Below, one piece after another: positions 24,450 through 35,782 of a DNA stretch of 64,000 nt. A model generated the notes under the pieces. That model made no database searches. It had not been told where the DNA came from and saw nothing but the letters and a program-made list of their open reading frames with translations. The DNA is from Mangifera indica (Eukaryota > Streptophyta > Magnoliopsida > Sapindales > Anacardiaceae). Where the stretch lies: positions 1,612,001 through 1,676,000 of the forward strand of contig NC_058156.1 of the NCBI RefSeq assembly GCF_011075055.1, read 5' to 3'. Within the stretch, counting starts at the first letter, position 1. Each line of letters starts with the position of its first letter. A program made the translations under genes and the position numbers.

Positions 24450-24740
24450 CATTTGCTTAAGGTAGATACAGATTACTTTGGTAATCGGTAATTTTTTATT
24501 ACTAATGGTGATATGATAAATAATATATTTTATCTTAACTATTAAAAGATTATTAAAGGAATGTTGATTTTATTATAATTATATTCTTATTTATTAAATT
24601 TTTAGGATAAAATTATTTTAATTTTTAATCAATATATTAATTAATATAAAAAATAATTTAAAATAATTATACTAAAGATATTTAAATAAAATTATATACA
24701 AATATTTTTTTATTATCTAAATATAATAATTATTTATATT
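24450..24740. mobile_element. GTTTGGTT-type MITE in the MGL pseudogene intron
   Basis: It lies between the palindromic MITE and the exon 3 acceptor, as in copies 1 and 2. GATTTTATTATAATTATATTC and AATATAATAATTATTTATATT are shared. Confidence 0.55.
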
Positions 24741-24758
24741 TATCGTTTTTTTTAACAG

Positions 24759-25338
24759 GGGCTGTTTGTGGGCGTGCTAGTCTGTTAAATTCCATGATGG
24801 ACCTTTACCTAGGAGCTCTAATGCTGCTAGGCCCAACGATGAATGTGAAGGTTGCTCGCGACCAATCTGAGAGAGTTCCTCGCTTAAGCCTCATAATGAA
24901 AGAGCATTGCCACAGAGCAACGACTTTTGCCACAAGAATAAGAAGCTCGGCCTGAAAGTCGTCTACCCAGGCCTTGAAGAGCACCCACAGCACGAGCTCC
25001 TTAAGGCGATGGCCAACAAGGAATATTGGTTTGGTGGGCTTCTCTGTGTGGACTTGGAAACTGAAGAAAAAGCTAAAGGGTTGATGAACTACCTGCAAAA
25101 TTGTACTCAGCTTGGTTTCATGGCTGTCAACTCGGGGTACTATGAAACCCTTATGTCTTGCTCTGGTAGCAGCACTAGTAGTGAACTGAATGCTGAAGAA
25201 AAAGCCCTGATTGGGATTTCACCAGGGTTGGTTTGGATGTCAATTGGATACATTTTGGGACATTGGAGTAGAAATGGAGCCAATTTGAAAAGGCACTTTT
25301 CAGGACGCACAATTTGGGTTTATTTATGTAGACTTTAG
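24759..25338 (+). pseudogene. Methionine gamma-lyase pseudogene (exon 3 only)
   Basis: A splice acceptor (TTTAACAG/GG) and exon 3 of MGL are recognisable, beginning AVCGRASLLNSMMDL. It is broken in three ways: a 1-base deletion near 24946 (AAGAATAAGAAG where copies 1 and 2 have AAGAATGAAGAAG), a 2-base insertion near 25252 (ACATTTTGGG against ACATTGGG), and a CAG-to-TAG stop just after (GGAGTAG). Exons 1 and 2 are missing. Missense changes such as HQ to YL early in the exon add to the decay. The open frame 24907-25338 is only the part between the lesions. The segment arose with copies 1 and 2 and shares more 3' flank with copy 2 than with copy 1. It could be transcribed only from a fortuitous promoter. 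Confidence 0.9.
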
Positions 25339-25794
25339 AGAAACGAACCAGAATTGAATAAAACATGGGCTTTTTCTTATTTCTCCATAATTGAGTACAA
25401 GTGTTTTTGTACATAACTAGAAGCCATAAACCAAGTTAAGCATATCAGCTTATCCTCCCTCAACAATTATAAACTAAACAGAGGACTGAGCTGTCTGATA
25501 AACTTCTGATACCGCTACTGAATTATCACTATGATGCCTTTCTGACTTTTCAAAAGGAGCACCAATAGCAGGGCTATCAACTACACTTGGATTATTTCAT
25601 AGCATCTCAAACCTGACTATGGGCAATGATTTTGTCGAGATTCTTATTGTTTGAAACTCTGTAGGCACATGTTGAACTTTCAACATCTTAGAAGCAACTT
25701 GCTCTTTTACATCAAGCTCAACATGTTTAGTTCTCCCATGAAGTACTGAAGTAGAGGCTAGGGACAACATTGATGTTGTCATACCAAATCATAG

Positions 25795-26140
25795 TTATCA
25801 ATATTTTATGATACATGATATATATCATATAATATGATATGATATAAATAGAAAACAATACATATCATGAGGTGTATTGAATAAATACGATATAATGAAC
25901 GTATTATATGATATGATATATATTATCGATATATTTAAAAAATAATAATATAATATGGGTGTATATGAGAAATCTTAAATTTTTAAGAGTGTTTGTAATA
26001 TTTTCTAAAATGATGACATGCCAATTAACTTTTTTTATTATTATTTTTTTCATAACTGTATCATATGATACAATACAATATTTGATATAAAAAATTAAGT
26101 TTTTAATATACGATACGATACGCAATTCGATTACTATGCA
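25795..26140. mobile_element. TATGATATGATA repeat family, copy B, inside copia
   Basis: It opens ATAGTTATCAATATTTTATG and closes GCAATTCGATTACTATG, with TATGATATGATA words inside. It splits the copia RNase H sequence that is continuous downstream of copies 1 and 2. The flanking ACCAAATC and ACCAAACT may be an imperfect 8-bp target duplication, which would make it a hAT-like element. Confidence 0.6.
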
Positions 26141-26741
26141 CCAAACTACTATGTTGGGTTTGGGACAGGAAATTATAAAAACCGAAGTCTCCCAATTAAA
26201 GTGTAGTACTTAGGCAAATGAGATTGTGGAAAAGACTCACATCGGATCCTCAGACTGTATTCGAATCATTCGTCGAATAACTACAAATCTAGGTACAATT
26301 TTAAGGTTACTATAATTTTTAGAATGACATTATTATTTCCAAAATAGCACGTTCTTAAAGAATGAGACTCCAATTTCTTATAACAAACTTCTCAACCGAG
26401 CCACTTCTATAGTTGTTTGACTAAGAACTCTATACTCCTTCTGTTGATAAAAGGGCAACATTTTTCTACTTTCTTAAAGACCATTGAACAAGATTATCTT
26501 CTAGGTATATATAATTACTATTTTTGATCTTCTATCCACAACATCTTCTGCCCAATCAACATTTGAAAAAGCTTTTTATGTTTAAGAAAGTTGATGGTTA
26601 GAATAAAAGACTATAGTGTGTTGCCCCCATAATGTATATAAGCACTCTCTTGGTAGCATGTCATTGCAACTGGGATAGATCTTTCCAATTATGCTTCTAT
26701 GTTTGGTGAGATTTGCATAGTAACAGACTATCACTAAGAAA

Positions 26742-26920
26742 AAGTAATATTATGTATACCTATTTTGAGTATACAAATAGGTACACATTTGATTTGTGTC
26801 ATCATGTAATTGAATGATTTTGAATTAAGAATAACTTAACACTCGATTATGTAACGACATACAATAATGTGTATTTATTTGTATATCAAAAATAGGTATA
26901 TATAGTTTTGTTGCACCAAG
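26742..26920. mobile_element. Palindromic AT-rich MITE inside the copia fragment
   Basis: It runs from AGTAATATTATGTATACCTATT to AATAGGTATATATAGTTTTGTT, at the same site in the RT remnant as the copy at 16895-17075, so it was already there before the duplication. Confidence 0.7.
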
Positions 26921-27319
26921 AAATAATCTCACCCCTACTACTATATGCATTTTACAACAATTGGCATCCACCATTTGACCTTTAGACAACAACTCGTTAA
27001 CATATTTTGTTTAGCACAAAAAAAAAAATAATGTTAACCTATTAACCTTTATCCTCACGAAAATATTTAGGTCACCTAAATCCTTAAAAGCAAATTGAAG
27101 GTGAAGATATTTAAACATGGATTTTATATAATCAACGTTAAGGCCAAGCAGAAGTATATCACACATGTAAATGAACACATATATAATCAAATTTTCTTTT
27201 TTCAATACAAATAAACTGAATTCAACCACTGAGAAACTTATTTTAACTTATTATACCAAACTCTTGGAGTTTGTTTTAATCAACAAAGTGCTTTAGTTAA
27301 TCGACATATATAAATTAGT

Positions 27320-28850
27320 TATGTTTCATCTATAAACTTTTTTTAAAAGATCACCATTTAAGAAGACATCGTTATCTATTTGGCATATTCTCCATTGCAT
27401 TATTTGGTGTATTCTCCATTGAATTAGACAACCACAACCAAAATTTACATTACTCTAATGATGATAGAATTAACCACTGAACTTAAAAGTCTCTGAATAG
27501 TCTATTTTAGAGGTTGTTGGATTTCTTTTGCCACTACCGTAGCTTTCAATTTGTGCAAAGAACCATCTACTTTTAACTCTTTTTTTTTCTTTAAAATTCT
27601 TAAAACCCCATTTATGATCAACTGCATGTTGACATTTTGAGGCAGACACTTATTTCCAGGTTTGATTTCCTATTAGGGTTTCATACTCCTTTTCCATGGC
27701 CTGAAATCACAGATGATTAGCATGAGACAGTAGTATTTATCCTAATTAGTAAAAACACGAATTATTTGCGTTTCCGTTTAATTTGCATTTTAAACATACT
27801 ATTCCAAAATTTTGAACTTAAAACATATTAAACGCGTATTTTATACTTTTTCTGTATTAAACGCATATTTTTGCTATTTTTTATGATTTTTTTAATGTGC
27901 AATTAATTATCCTAATGTTATAACTATATAAAACAAAAAAAACCCAATTTTTTGTCATCCAAATCCCTAACCTCTCCCAGTAATTTTTAATGATGATTGA
28001 ATCTTTATTATATATTATATTATATTAAGTTTAATAGTCAGTTAGATATTTTATATTTAAATTGTTAACTAGAAGATTAATGAAAAATGTTAAAATTATT
28101 TTTGGTATTGTCGTCTTTTTAAAAATTTATTATTGACAATGTGTTGTATTAAACCGGCATATACATGTTTCATATCTTTTTCGTATGTGAATTTTATTCA
28201 GTTTTTTTTACAAATGTATTTTTCACCATTTATTGTATTATAACTTATAATTTGCATATCGTTTTTTTCCTATTCACCTATTTACTGATTGGGGTGTCTA
28301 TATGATGATGAAGAAACATGAAGCTGGTTGTTTTCAGTTGATTATTTACTGTTATCCAAAGCTCATATAATTTAGTTTCTGTTTTACGAAGTTTGAGCAT
28401 ATACATGAAGGGATGAACTTTGAGCTTTCACACTAAAAATACAAGCATTTTAGAAGCAGAAATGGTTTCAATTCCAAAGTTATTCAAAACAGTCCCAAAT
28501 ATACTCATGCAAAAATTTCAAGCTTGGAGATAAAAAATTTTTGGGGAAGACTAAAGCAAAAGAAAGCGTTTCATCTATATAATTTTCTCTTTCTGCCTGC
28601 AAATCCAATATCTCAGTTTGCCCAGTAATAATAAATTTCAAATATATTTTTCTTTCTCTTTAATCAAAACAAAAATATAGAGTGGGCAATCAAAGTTGAA
28701 ACTAAAACATGCAAAGCAATTTTTTGTTTTTTTTTTTAAATATTAAACTCATCTTAATTGAATCATTTTTCTTTTGAAGTCAAACCAATTATATCAAACA
28801 GATACTGAATTGAATAATTCAAGAGTCTTATCTGAATAAGACGATAGTAA
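27320..28850. repeat. Direct duplication of about 1.4 kb, unit 1
   Basis: Landmarks in order: TTTCATCTATAAACTTTTTT, CATTGAATTAGACAACCACA, AAAAGTCTCTGAATAGTCTA, GCAGACACTT (copia RT start), the 280-bp dispersed element, GAGCTTTCACACTAAAAATA, AGAAGCAGAAATGGTTTCAA, and AACATGCAAAGCAA. The same order follows immediately in unit 2. It contains no intact gene. Confidence 0.85.
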
Positions 28851-30200
28851 TTCGGATATGTTTTATCTATAAACTTTTTTCATTTTCCATTGAATTAGAC
28901 AACCACAAACAAAATTTACATTACTCTAATGATGATAGAACTAACCACTGAACTTAAAAGTCTCTGAATAGTCTATTTTAGAGGTTTGTTGGATTTCTTT
29001 TGCCACTACCCTGCTTTCAATTTGTGTAAAGAACCATCTTCTTTTAACTTTTTTTTTTTTAATATTTCTTAAAACCTCATTATGATCAACTGCATGCTGA
29101 TTTTTTGAGGCAGACACTCCAGGTTTGACATGGCCTCAAACCTAAAAAAGATAACGCATGAGATAGTAGCATCTGTCCTAGTTGTTGAAAATGTGAATTA
29201 TTCAATTTTCTATTTAATTCTCCTTTTAAACATGTTATTCCAAAATTTTTGAACCCAAAACATATTAAATATGTATTTTGCCATTTTTTACGTATTTCAT
29301 TTTTTATAAATTTTTTAAAGTACAAAAATGTCTCTTATATTTTCAATTAATTACCATAATGTTATAATTATGTAAAACAAAAAATCTAATTTTTTGTCAT
29401 CCAAATCCCTAATCTCTTTCAATAATTTTTTGTGATATATTTTATATTTAAATTATTAATTAGAAGATTTATGAAAAGTGTTAAAATCATTATTGATATT
29501 GTTGTATTTCAAAAAATATATTATTAACAATGTATTATACTAAACCTATATATGTGTATATATATATATATATTTTATATCTTTTCCGTATACGAATTTT
29601 ATTATTCTTTTTTTATAAATATATTTTTCACCAATTATCGTATTAAACACTTATAATTCCCTTACAGTTTTTTTGTTTTTGTTTCCATATTTACTAACTA
29701 GAATAACTGTATGATGATGATGAAATATGAAGATGGTTGTTTTCAGTTTATTATTTACTGATATCCAAGTTTATATAATTTAGTATCTGTATTACGAAGT
29801 TGAGCATATATATGGAGGGATGAGCTTTGAGCTTTCACACTAAAAATACAAGCTTTTTAGAAGCAGAAATGGTTTCAATTCCAAAATTACTCAAAACATT
29901 CCCAAATAAACTCGTGCGAAAATTTCAAGCTTGGAGATAAAAAATTTTGAAGGAAGACTCAAGCAAAAGAAAGTGTTTCATCTATATAATTTTCTCTTTC
30001 TGCCTGCAAATCCAATATCTCAGCCTGCCCAGTAATAATAAATTTCAAGTATATTTTTCTTTCTCTTTAATCAATGCAAAACCATAGAGCGGGCAATCAA
30101 AGTTGAAACTAAAACATGCAAAGCACTTTTTTGTTTTTTAAGATAGAATTCATTTGAATTAAATCGCTTTTTTTAGAATCAAACTAATTATATTAAACAG
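28851..30200. repeat. Direct duplication of about 1.4 kb, unit 2
   Basis: All the landmarks of unit 1 recur in order with scattered substitutions. The offset falls from about 1471 bases at the left to about 1403 at the right through small deletions, including much of the copia RT start. A TATATATATATATATA run at about 29560 is new in this unit. Confidence 0.85.
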
Positions 30201-31589
30201 ATAATAAATTAAATAATTCAAGAGTTTTACCGGAAGAAGACGCTAATGGGTTTCAAACCAAAACTCTTTCAAGACTTCAACTAGGAATCCCGCAGTCTAA
30301 CCTGTGACGCTAACGTGGGGGCAATGCAAAGCACTTCTGCCCACCGAATTATTTGGTACTCTTCACCCCCTACGTCTTTTCAGTAATAATTTAACAAGTA
30401 CATAGCCACAGCCACAAAAAATTTTGCAGTGAGTACAGCCACAACTCACAATGTTCCTCGTAAATACATAGCTTCAAATATTAACCACAAGAAAGATTAT
30501 ATGATGAGGCACAAAGAATCTAATTTGATCTTCATGTATGGTCCAAGAACAGACATAAGCATGTGTCATAATTACCCTCGCCGCCATGCAAATCAATTCA
30601 AGTTTCCAAACCCTAGTCACCCATCTTCGCTGTGCCAATCATCTGGAGTGTTTAAACTTTGTAATCTCTAGGGCTTGTCAAATTACGAAGTATGAGAAAT
30701 GTAAAAGACAATGTGCTTCTCTTGCAATGTGGACACAAAAGAACTCATTTTCATTTGGATTACGACTTGGCTATCTTTAAAATTTATTGTTGCAGACAAC
30801 TTTGCAATTGATGTCTTGGAGGGTTTTTGTTACGTTTCGTTTCGTTTCAAAGATACTCATTAATACTCTATCTATACAAATGACAATTTTGTTTATAAAA
30901 CTAAGTTTTCAATCTATCTCTCTTTGAGTAAAAAGAGAACTTTTTGATAAAAATATAAATAAGAATAGTTTAAATCCTTACAGTTGAAATAAGGTAAGAA
31001 TGAGTATAAATATATTATGACCTATCCCCTCTCTCATTGATTCCCTCTTAATTCGTTTTCTTTTCTATATATTTTATAAACTATTATATATTAAATAATT
31101 TTTAAAAATTTTGAATTATTATAAATATATCTGAAATCTAATAAATATTTTGTCATTTTTTTAATAAGGATAAAGAGAGAAAAGTGTGAGAAAATTTCTC
31201 TGTAGGGATAGAGACGAGAAGGGGAGAGAAATTTATTGTGGAAAGTGGACAATAATTCCCTATTATCTCTTTATAAAAAAACAACAATGATAGAAAAAAA
31301 ATTTCTTTTACAAAAATTTTTGTAGAAACAATGATTAAGTGCTTCCACTTGTCATATCTACTTATTCATGACATTTTTCATTTAAAATCCTTCCACTTGC
31401 TTTCTCCAACTTGTTCATGTTCTGTTTTTATCATACCTTATGTGACCCAAATCCATTTGTCCATTAATGAATTTTATTTGTGCCAAAATGAATGGATAAT
31501 ACCCTAACACTTTCGGATATTTGAGTGCTTCAATAGTATAATTTAACTTATTGTAGCTTTTATTGGATTTTAAAAAATTCAGGGTCACG
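30201..31589. other. Intergenic, no convincing gene
   Basis: Short frames at 30429-30671 and 30586-30780 overlap in different phases and match nothing I recognise. About 30990-31270 (TCCCCTCTCTCATTGATTCC through GGGATAGAGACGAGAAGGGG) looks like an eroded GGGATGG..-type MITE. The remainder is AT-rich. Confidence 0.45.
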
Positions 31590-31725
31590 TGAATAATTTT
31601 TATATATAAATAATAATATATTATTATATAATTTAATAATTAAAAATTAAAAATAAAATATTACTTAATTATATAATGACATATCGTTATTTATGTATAA
31701 CAATTATATATATAATTTTATTATT
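31590..31725. mobile_element. Palindromic AT-rich MITE copy
   Basis: The left part is AATTTTTATATATAAATAATAA and the right is TATAATTTTATTATT, with AATTATATAATGACATATCG in the right arm. Confidence 0.55.
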
Positions 31726-31834
31726 TGACAAACTCTGAACTGTTAGTTGCTAATATATAATACTGAGTATAAAGCAAATAACACATAAAACAAAGATTGT
31801 ATTGATTACTAGCACACATAGAACACTTAATTAT

Positions 31835-32005
31835 ATGAATAACATTATGTGTATTTATTTTAGATATATAATTATGTATACACTTATATATATCATCATA
31901 TGATTGTGTGTTATTTTTTTAATTTAAAATTATTCAATTATATAATGACATATATAAATATATATATATTTATATATCTAAAATAAATATACATAATTTT
32001 ATGTT
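31835..32005. mobile_element. Palindromic AT-rich MITE at the 3' end of CYP78A
   Basis: It has near-perfect mirrored halves: AATAACATTATGTGTATTTA with TTTTAGATATATAATTATGTAT on the left, and TATATATCTAAAATAAATAT with ACATAATTTTATG on the right. It ends about 25 bases past the CYP78A stop codon and so probably contributes to that gene's 3' UTR or terminator. Confidence 0.7.
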
Positions 32006-32027
32006 TATTAATTAGGCTTAAACTTAA

Positions 32028-33979
32028 TTATCTACGCCTTGGCAACGCCTTAACGGTAAGTGGGTTTTTCATTTCACACGAAAGCCTTAGCTCCTCTGAA
32101 AGATCCACCGGGTTATCATCCGATTCGACCCACTTAAATTCATGCAATAAACTTCCTACCCAGAAGGTGGCCGTAGCCAAACCCAACGCTTTTCCCGGAC
32201 ATGTTCTACGACCCGATCCGAATGGCGCCAGCCTGAGGTCAGAACCCATAACTGAAAACTCCACGTCACCACACAGAAACCTCTCTGGCATAAATTTCAG
32301 TGGGTCCACCCACACTTGTGGGTCCCTCGTGATTGCCCACATGTTAACCATTGCCGTGGTCCCCGCGGGCACGTGATAGCGATCTACTGTTATGTCAGTG
32401 ATTGCCAAACGGGCCCACGACAAAAGTGGGCCGGGTGGGTGTAGCCTTAGAACCTCCTTCACTACTGCTGGCAGGTATGTCATTGATTGAATATCAGATT
32501 CAATTAACGGCCGTGATCTTCCCGCAACTTTATCAAGTTCATCTTGTACCTTTGCCTGAATATCAGGGTGTAGCACCATCCTCGCGAGTGTCCACTCAAT
32601 CAAAACCGCCACCGTGTCAGTTCCTCTAAATATCATCTCCTGGTTAAGAAAGTCATTAATATTACTAAAAGGAAACAAAATATGGACAATCGAAAATAAG
32701 AAAGGGGTGTTTTAAATTCATTATTTAAGTGATATATTACTATATAATTTAATGTTATTTATTTTTAATTTAAAAATTTTTAATTATATAATTTATCTTT
32801 AAATAGTAGTTAAGTGATAATAAAAAGATTTTAATATATAAAAAAATATAAATATAAATTCTTTATAATATTTTAAAAATAATTTTTTAATTTTTAATTT
32901 ATTTAATTTAATAATTATAAAATTAATCAATAAATTTAAAATTTTGTTTATTTGATAGTTTGGTTTTGAGAAAAAAAAGGGGCAACTCGAGTGAGATTTC
33001 TCGCTAAAGAGCTTACCCAGAGGACAGCAACCATATCATGGTCTGATAACCTGTCGGCTCCACAAAGAGAGAGTAAAACATCGACGAAATCATTTTTCTT
33101 TTGGTGGGTTTGGTTTTTGTGTTCTTGGATAATCCGGGTCACAAACCGGTTCACTTTCGGGACTAGTTTTGAGCATCTGTATCGGATTTTTTGGAGGTCA
33201 AAATCTGCAAGCCATGGAAGGTGATCAGACCAATTGAGCTTCCCTAAAAGCTCGTACCCTTCTTCAACCAATTGCCTTATTTCATCAGCTTCACTATTAT
33301 CAGCACAACGCAGCTGGTATTTACGACCAAAAACTGAACTCATCATGTTGTTCAGCGACGCCCGCTTGAGTATATCACGCACGCGGAACTTTCCGCTGCT
33401 GCATGCAATGATCATCGCCATTTCGGAGGCGATATCAAACCGCTGTGACTCAGTAGAACTAATCTGTCTGGGGCAAAAGAGATGAGTCGCAGCGATTCTT
33501 CTTAACGTTCGCCAGTAAACTCCATAAGGAGCAAACCCGATTGCCCGGTTAAACATTAAACTATAGGCAGACTCTTTAATCGGACGGTCAGCGAAAGCCG
33601 AGCTGTTAAGGATCTCTTTAGCAACGTCTGGATTGCACGTAACAATACAACGAGTGTAACCGAGGCTAAAAGCCATCAGCCGTTTTGCTCCAAAATATTC
33701 CGCCACTGCAAATAGCTTCTGGTGTGGCAGGTTGTTCATCAGCATGATGCTCCCTACAATCGGGAAGCCTCGAGGTCCGGGGATTGTCATAGCTTTGATT
33801 CCTCTTTTGACCCAGTATCTTCCCCAAGCAGGGCCTCCTGAGTAAGCCCAGTGGCAAACAGCCATGGCTATACAAAGAAAAACAAAAAAGCAAAAAACGT
33901 TTTGAGAGGATGAGAAAGTTTTGCATTTGGAAGCAAGAGCGAAAACCCAAAAACAATCCCAATCCACCTTTGTATCCAT
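32028..33979 (-). CDS. CYP78A-family cytochrome P450 (two exons)
   Basis: Exon 1 is 33979-33017 and exon 2 is 32639-32028, with a 377-base phase-0 intron at the position usual for CYP78A, giving 524 residues. An N-terminal hydrophobic anchor (about 28-46) points to the ER membrane. The Pro-rich hinge IPGPRGFP is at 66, the I-helix FRGTDTV at 325, EVLR (ExxR) at 383, PERF at 439 and the haem loop [10 protein letters not shown] at 461 with ligand Cys468. All P450 hallmarks are intact. [20 protein letters not shown] and [16 protein letters not shown] place it nearest the CYP78A6/A8/A9 group. Relatives (KLUH, EOD3) raise organ and seed size by an unidentified mobile signal; that role here is inferred from family only. 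The promoter side is occupied by a Mutator-like element right up to the TATA box. Confidence 0.94.
32640..33016 (-). other. CYP78A intron
   Basis: The donor is TGG/GTAAGC and the acceptor AACCAG/GAG, phase 0. The join gives AVLW-EMIFRG, the conserved CYP78A junction. The interior is AT-rich. Confidence 0.92.
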
Positions 33980-34092
33980 TGAAGCAAAAAGAACAGTGAA
34001 AAGATAAAGAATTTTTTTAAGTGTTTAGTGTAGTAGAGAAGAAGAGCGTTCTTTTTCCTTTTTTGGGTTGATCTATGAAGTGGGAGTTTTGG

Positions 34093-34101
34093 TATATATA
34101 G
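34093..34101 (-). promoter_or_regulatory. TATA box of the CYP78A gene
   Basis: On the minus strand, CTATATATA lies about 115 bases before the ATG. It overlaps the left target-site duplication (TATATAGAG, 34095-34103) of the Mutator-like element, so everything upstream of the TATA box is now transposon for 1.9 kb. Confidence 0.75.
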
Positions 34102-34199
34102 AGGGGAAATTGAAATTTTTACCACTATTTTATTCCGTGTATACAAAAATATCACATATTCAAAAGTTTAAATATATATACCACAACAGTAACCAACTT

Positions 34200-35240
34200 C
34201 TCTAAAATACTCTTTTTTAATCTTTCATACAGATATTCTCTCTCTTTTTCCCTGTAACTTTTTTCTCTCTTCTTTCAAAGTGATAAAAGAATCACTCTTT
34301 CTTTTTCTTTGTCTTCAAAAACAAAAGAAGAAAGAAAAATACTGAATTCTTCAGATTAAGAATTATTCAAAGTAAGAATAACAAAAAAAAAAAAGAGTAA
34401 CCCAAAAAAACTCAACTACATCCACTTTATATCTTGAAAGAAATGACAATTAAAGAAGATCATTTAATAGGATTTAACTGAAAAAAAAATTAATATTTGA
34501 GGATTTAAACTGAAAAAAAAAATTGTATTTCACTGAAAAAAACATAAAAAAAGTTTGACGTTAACTGAAAAACAAAGATTGATGTTAACGCCAACCCTTG
34601 CGTAATTATATAAAGGCTAGCGGCAGACGCCAACCTTTGATATATTTTATATTTTATATATATATATATATATAACAAAATATATTATAATATATATAAT
34701 ATATTATATTATATATAATATATAATATATTATAATATAATATGTTTTATATTTTATGTATTATATATTAACGCTAACCCTTATATAATATTATATATTA
34801 TATAACTATATAATTTTGTAGAAGCCCATCTTTTTATGTTGTATTATATATTACATAGTTAATGCCAAAGGTTAGCTTATAATTAAGCAAGGGTTGGCTT
34901 GACGTTAACGCCAACCCTTGTTTTTCAGTTAACGTCAAAATTTTTTTACGTTTTTTTCTCCAGTGAAATACAAATTTTTCTTTTTAGTTTAAATCCTCAA
35001 ATGCTAATTTTTTTTTAGTTAAATTCTATTAAATGATCTTCTTTGATTGTTATTTCTTTCAAGATATAAAGTGGAAGTGGTTGAGTTTTTTTGAGTTGTT
35101 TTTTTTTGTTATACTTTGAAGAATTTAATATTTTCCTTCTTTCTTTTGTTTTTGAATATAAAAAAGAAGAGAGAGTGATTTCTTTATCACTTTGAAAAAA
35201 ATAGAGTTTGAATAATATTTCTTTGTTACTTTCTCTCTCA
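34200..35240. repeat. Long imperfect hairpin inside the Mutator-like element
   Basis: The left arm contains CAAAGTGATAAAAGAATCAC, CCACTTTATATCTTGAAAGA, AAGATCATTTAATAGGATTT and GACGTTAACTGAAAAACAA. The right arm has all four in inverse orientation and reverse order. The loop of about 250 bases is mostly ATATAT sequence (34640-34860). A transcript through it would form a hairpin several hundred base pairs long. Confidence 0.85.
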
Positions 35241-35732
35241 ACTAAAAAAAGAATCCTGCAGCATAAAAAAAAAATTCAGTGTTATGATTTTGTTTCAATT
35301 AAAAAAAAACTTTAATTTTTTCTTTTATTTAACTGAAAAAAATAAACTAAAAATTAAAAAATAAATTAAAAAGGGTTAGTAAGGATTGGCAGACGCGAAC
35401 CCTTCAATTAAAAAAATAAAAAAGAAGGGTTGGCGTCTGCCAACCCTTCAATTAAAAAATAAAAGGAAGGGTTGGCGTGTTAACCCCTTTAAAATACGCC
35501 AACCTTTAAATTTTTTCTAACTTTTTATTTTCATTGTTAACTCTTTATTTTTACGCCAAACAGCCAAAATCAATTTTTTGATAATTTTTTTATTTATAAA
35601 ATTATTACACTAATAATTCTCTACAAGTTAATTTATTCCTCACAAGATTCTTTTATAATAAAAATTATTCTCTCATGCTTTTATAAATTTTTCTCTGTAA
35701 GATTCTATAATTCACTTTTGTTTTGATTCTTC

Positions 35733-35735
<3 letters not shown>

Positions 35736-35779
<44 letters not shown>
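35736..35779. repeat. TA microsatellite
   Basis: About 22 AT dinucleotides in a row lie in the right part of the Mutator-like element. Confidence 0.95.

Positions 35780-35782
<3 letters not shown>

Larger units (their letters stand above)
22610..25400 (+). repeat. Right arm of the MGL segmental inverted repeat (intron 2 to 3' UTR)
   Basis: From about 22610 the sequence matches MGL intron 2 (ACGAGTCTCCTT..AAGGAAAGGTGCCAATCGTGGTAT, the TTATTTACCAATTTTAATGCTCATATTTTGG block, GACACGTGATGGACCTGTC), then exon 3, then the 3' UTR with ATAAAACATGGGCTTTTTC. Exons 1 and 2 are absent upstream. The homology starts within 1 kb of the promoter of copy 2 and runs the opposite way. Confidence 0.8.
25580..27720 (-). 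mobile_element. Ty1/copia RNase H-RT fragment, downstream of the MGL pseudogene
   Basis: Read right to left, the fragment starts near 27720 with the RT beginning (Met-Glu-Lys-Glu-Tyr-Glu equivalent). It continues through FVLKKENLIIYVFIYMCDILL, VDYIKSMFKYLHLQFAFKDL (27011-27229) and RNase H motifs, and ends with HGRTKHVELDVKEQVASKM near 25700. The active-site YVDD reads YMCD. It is interrupted by a TATGATA-type element (about 25795-26140), a segment of about 200 bp (26155-26355) and a palindromic MITE (26742-26920). Confidence 0.82.

Noticed and set aside
32167..33485. Four + strand frames of 69-83 codons
   Set aside because: They are antisense to the CYP78A exons, whose P450 motifs and splice sites are clear.
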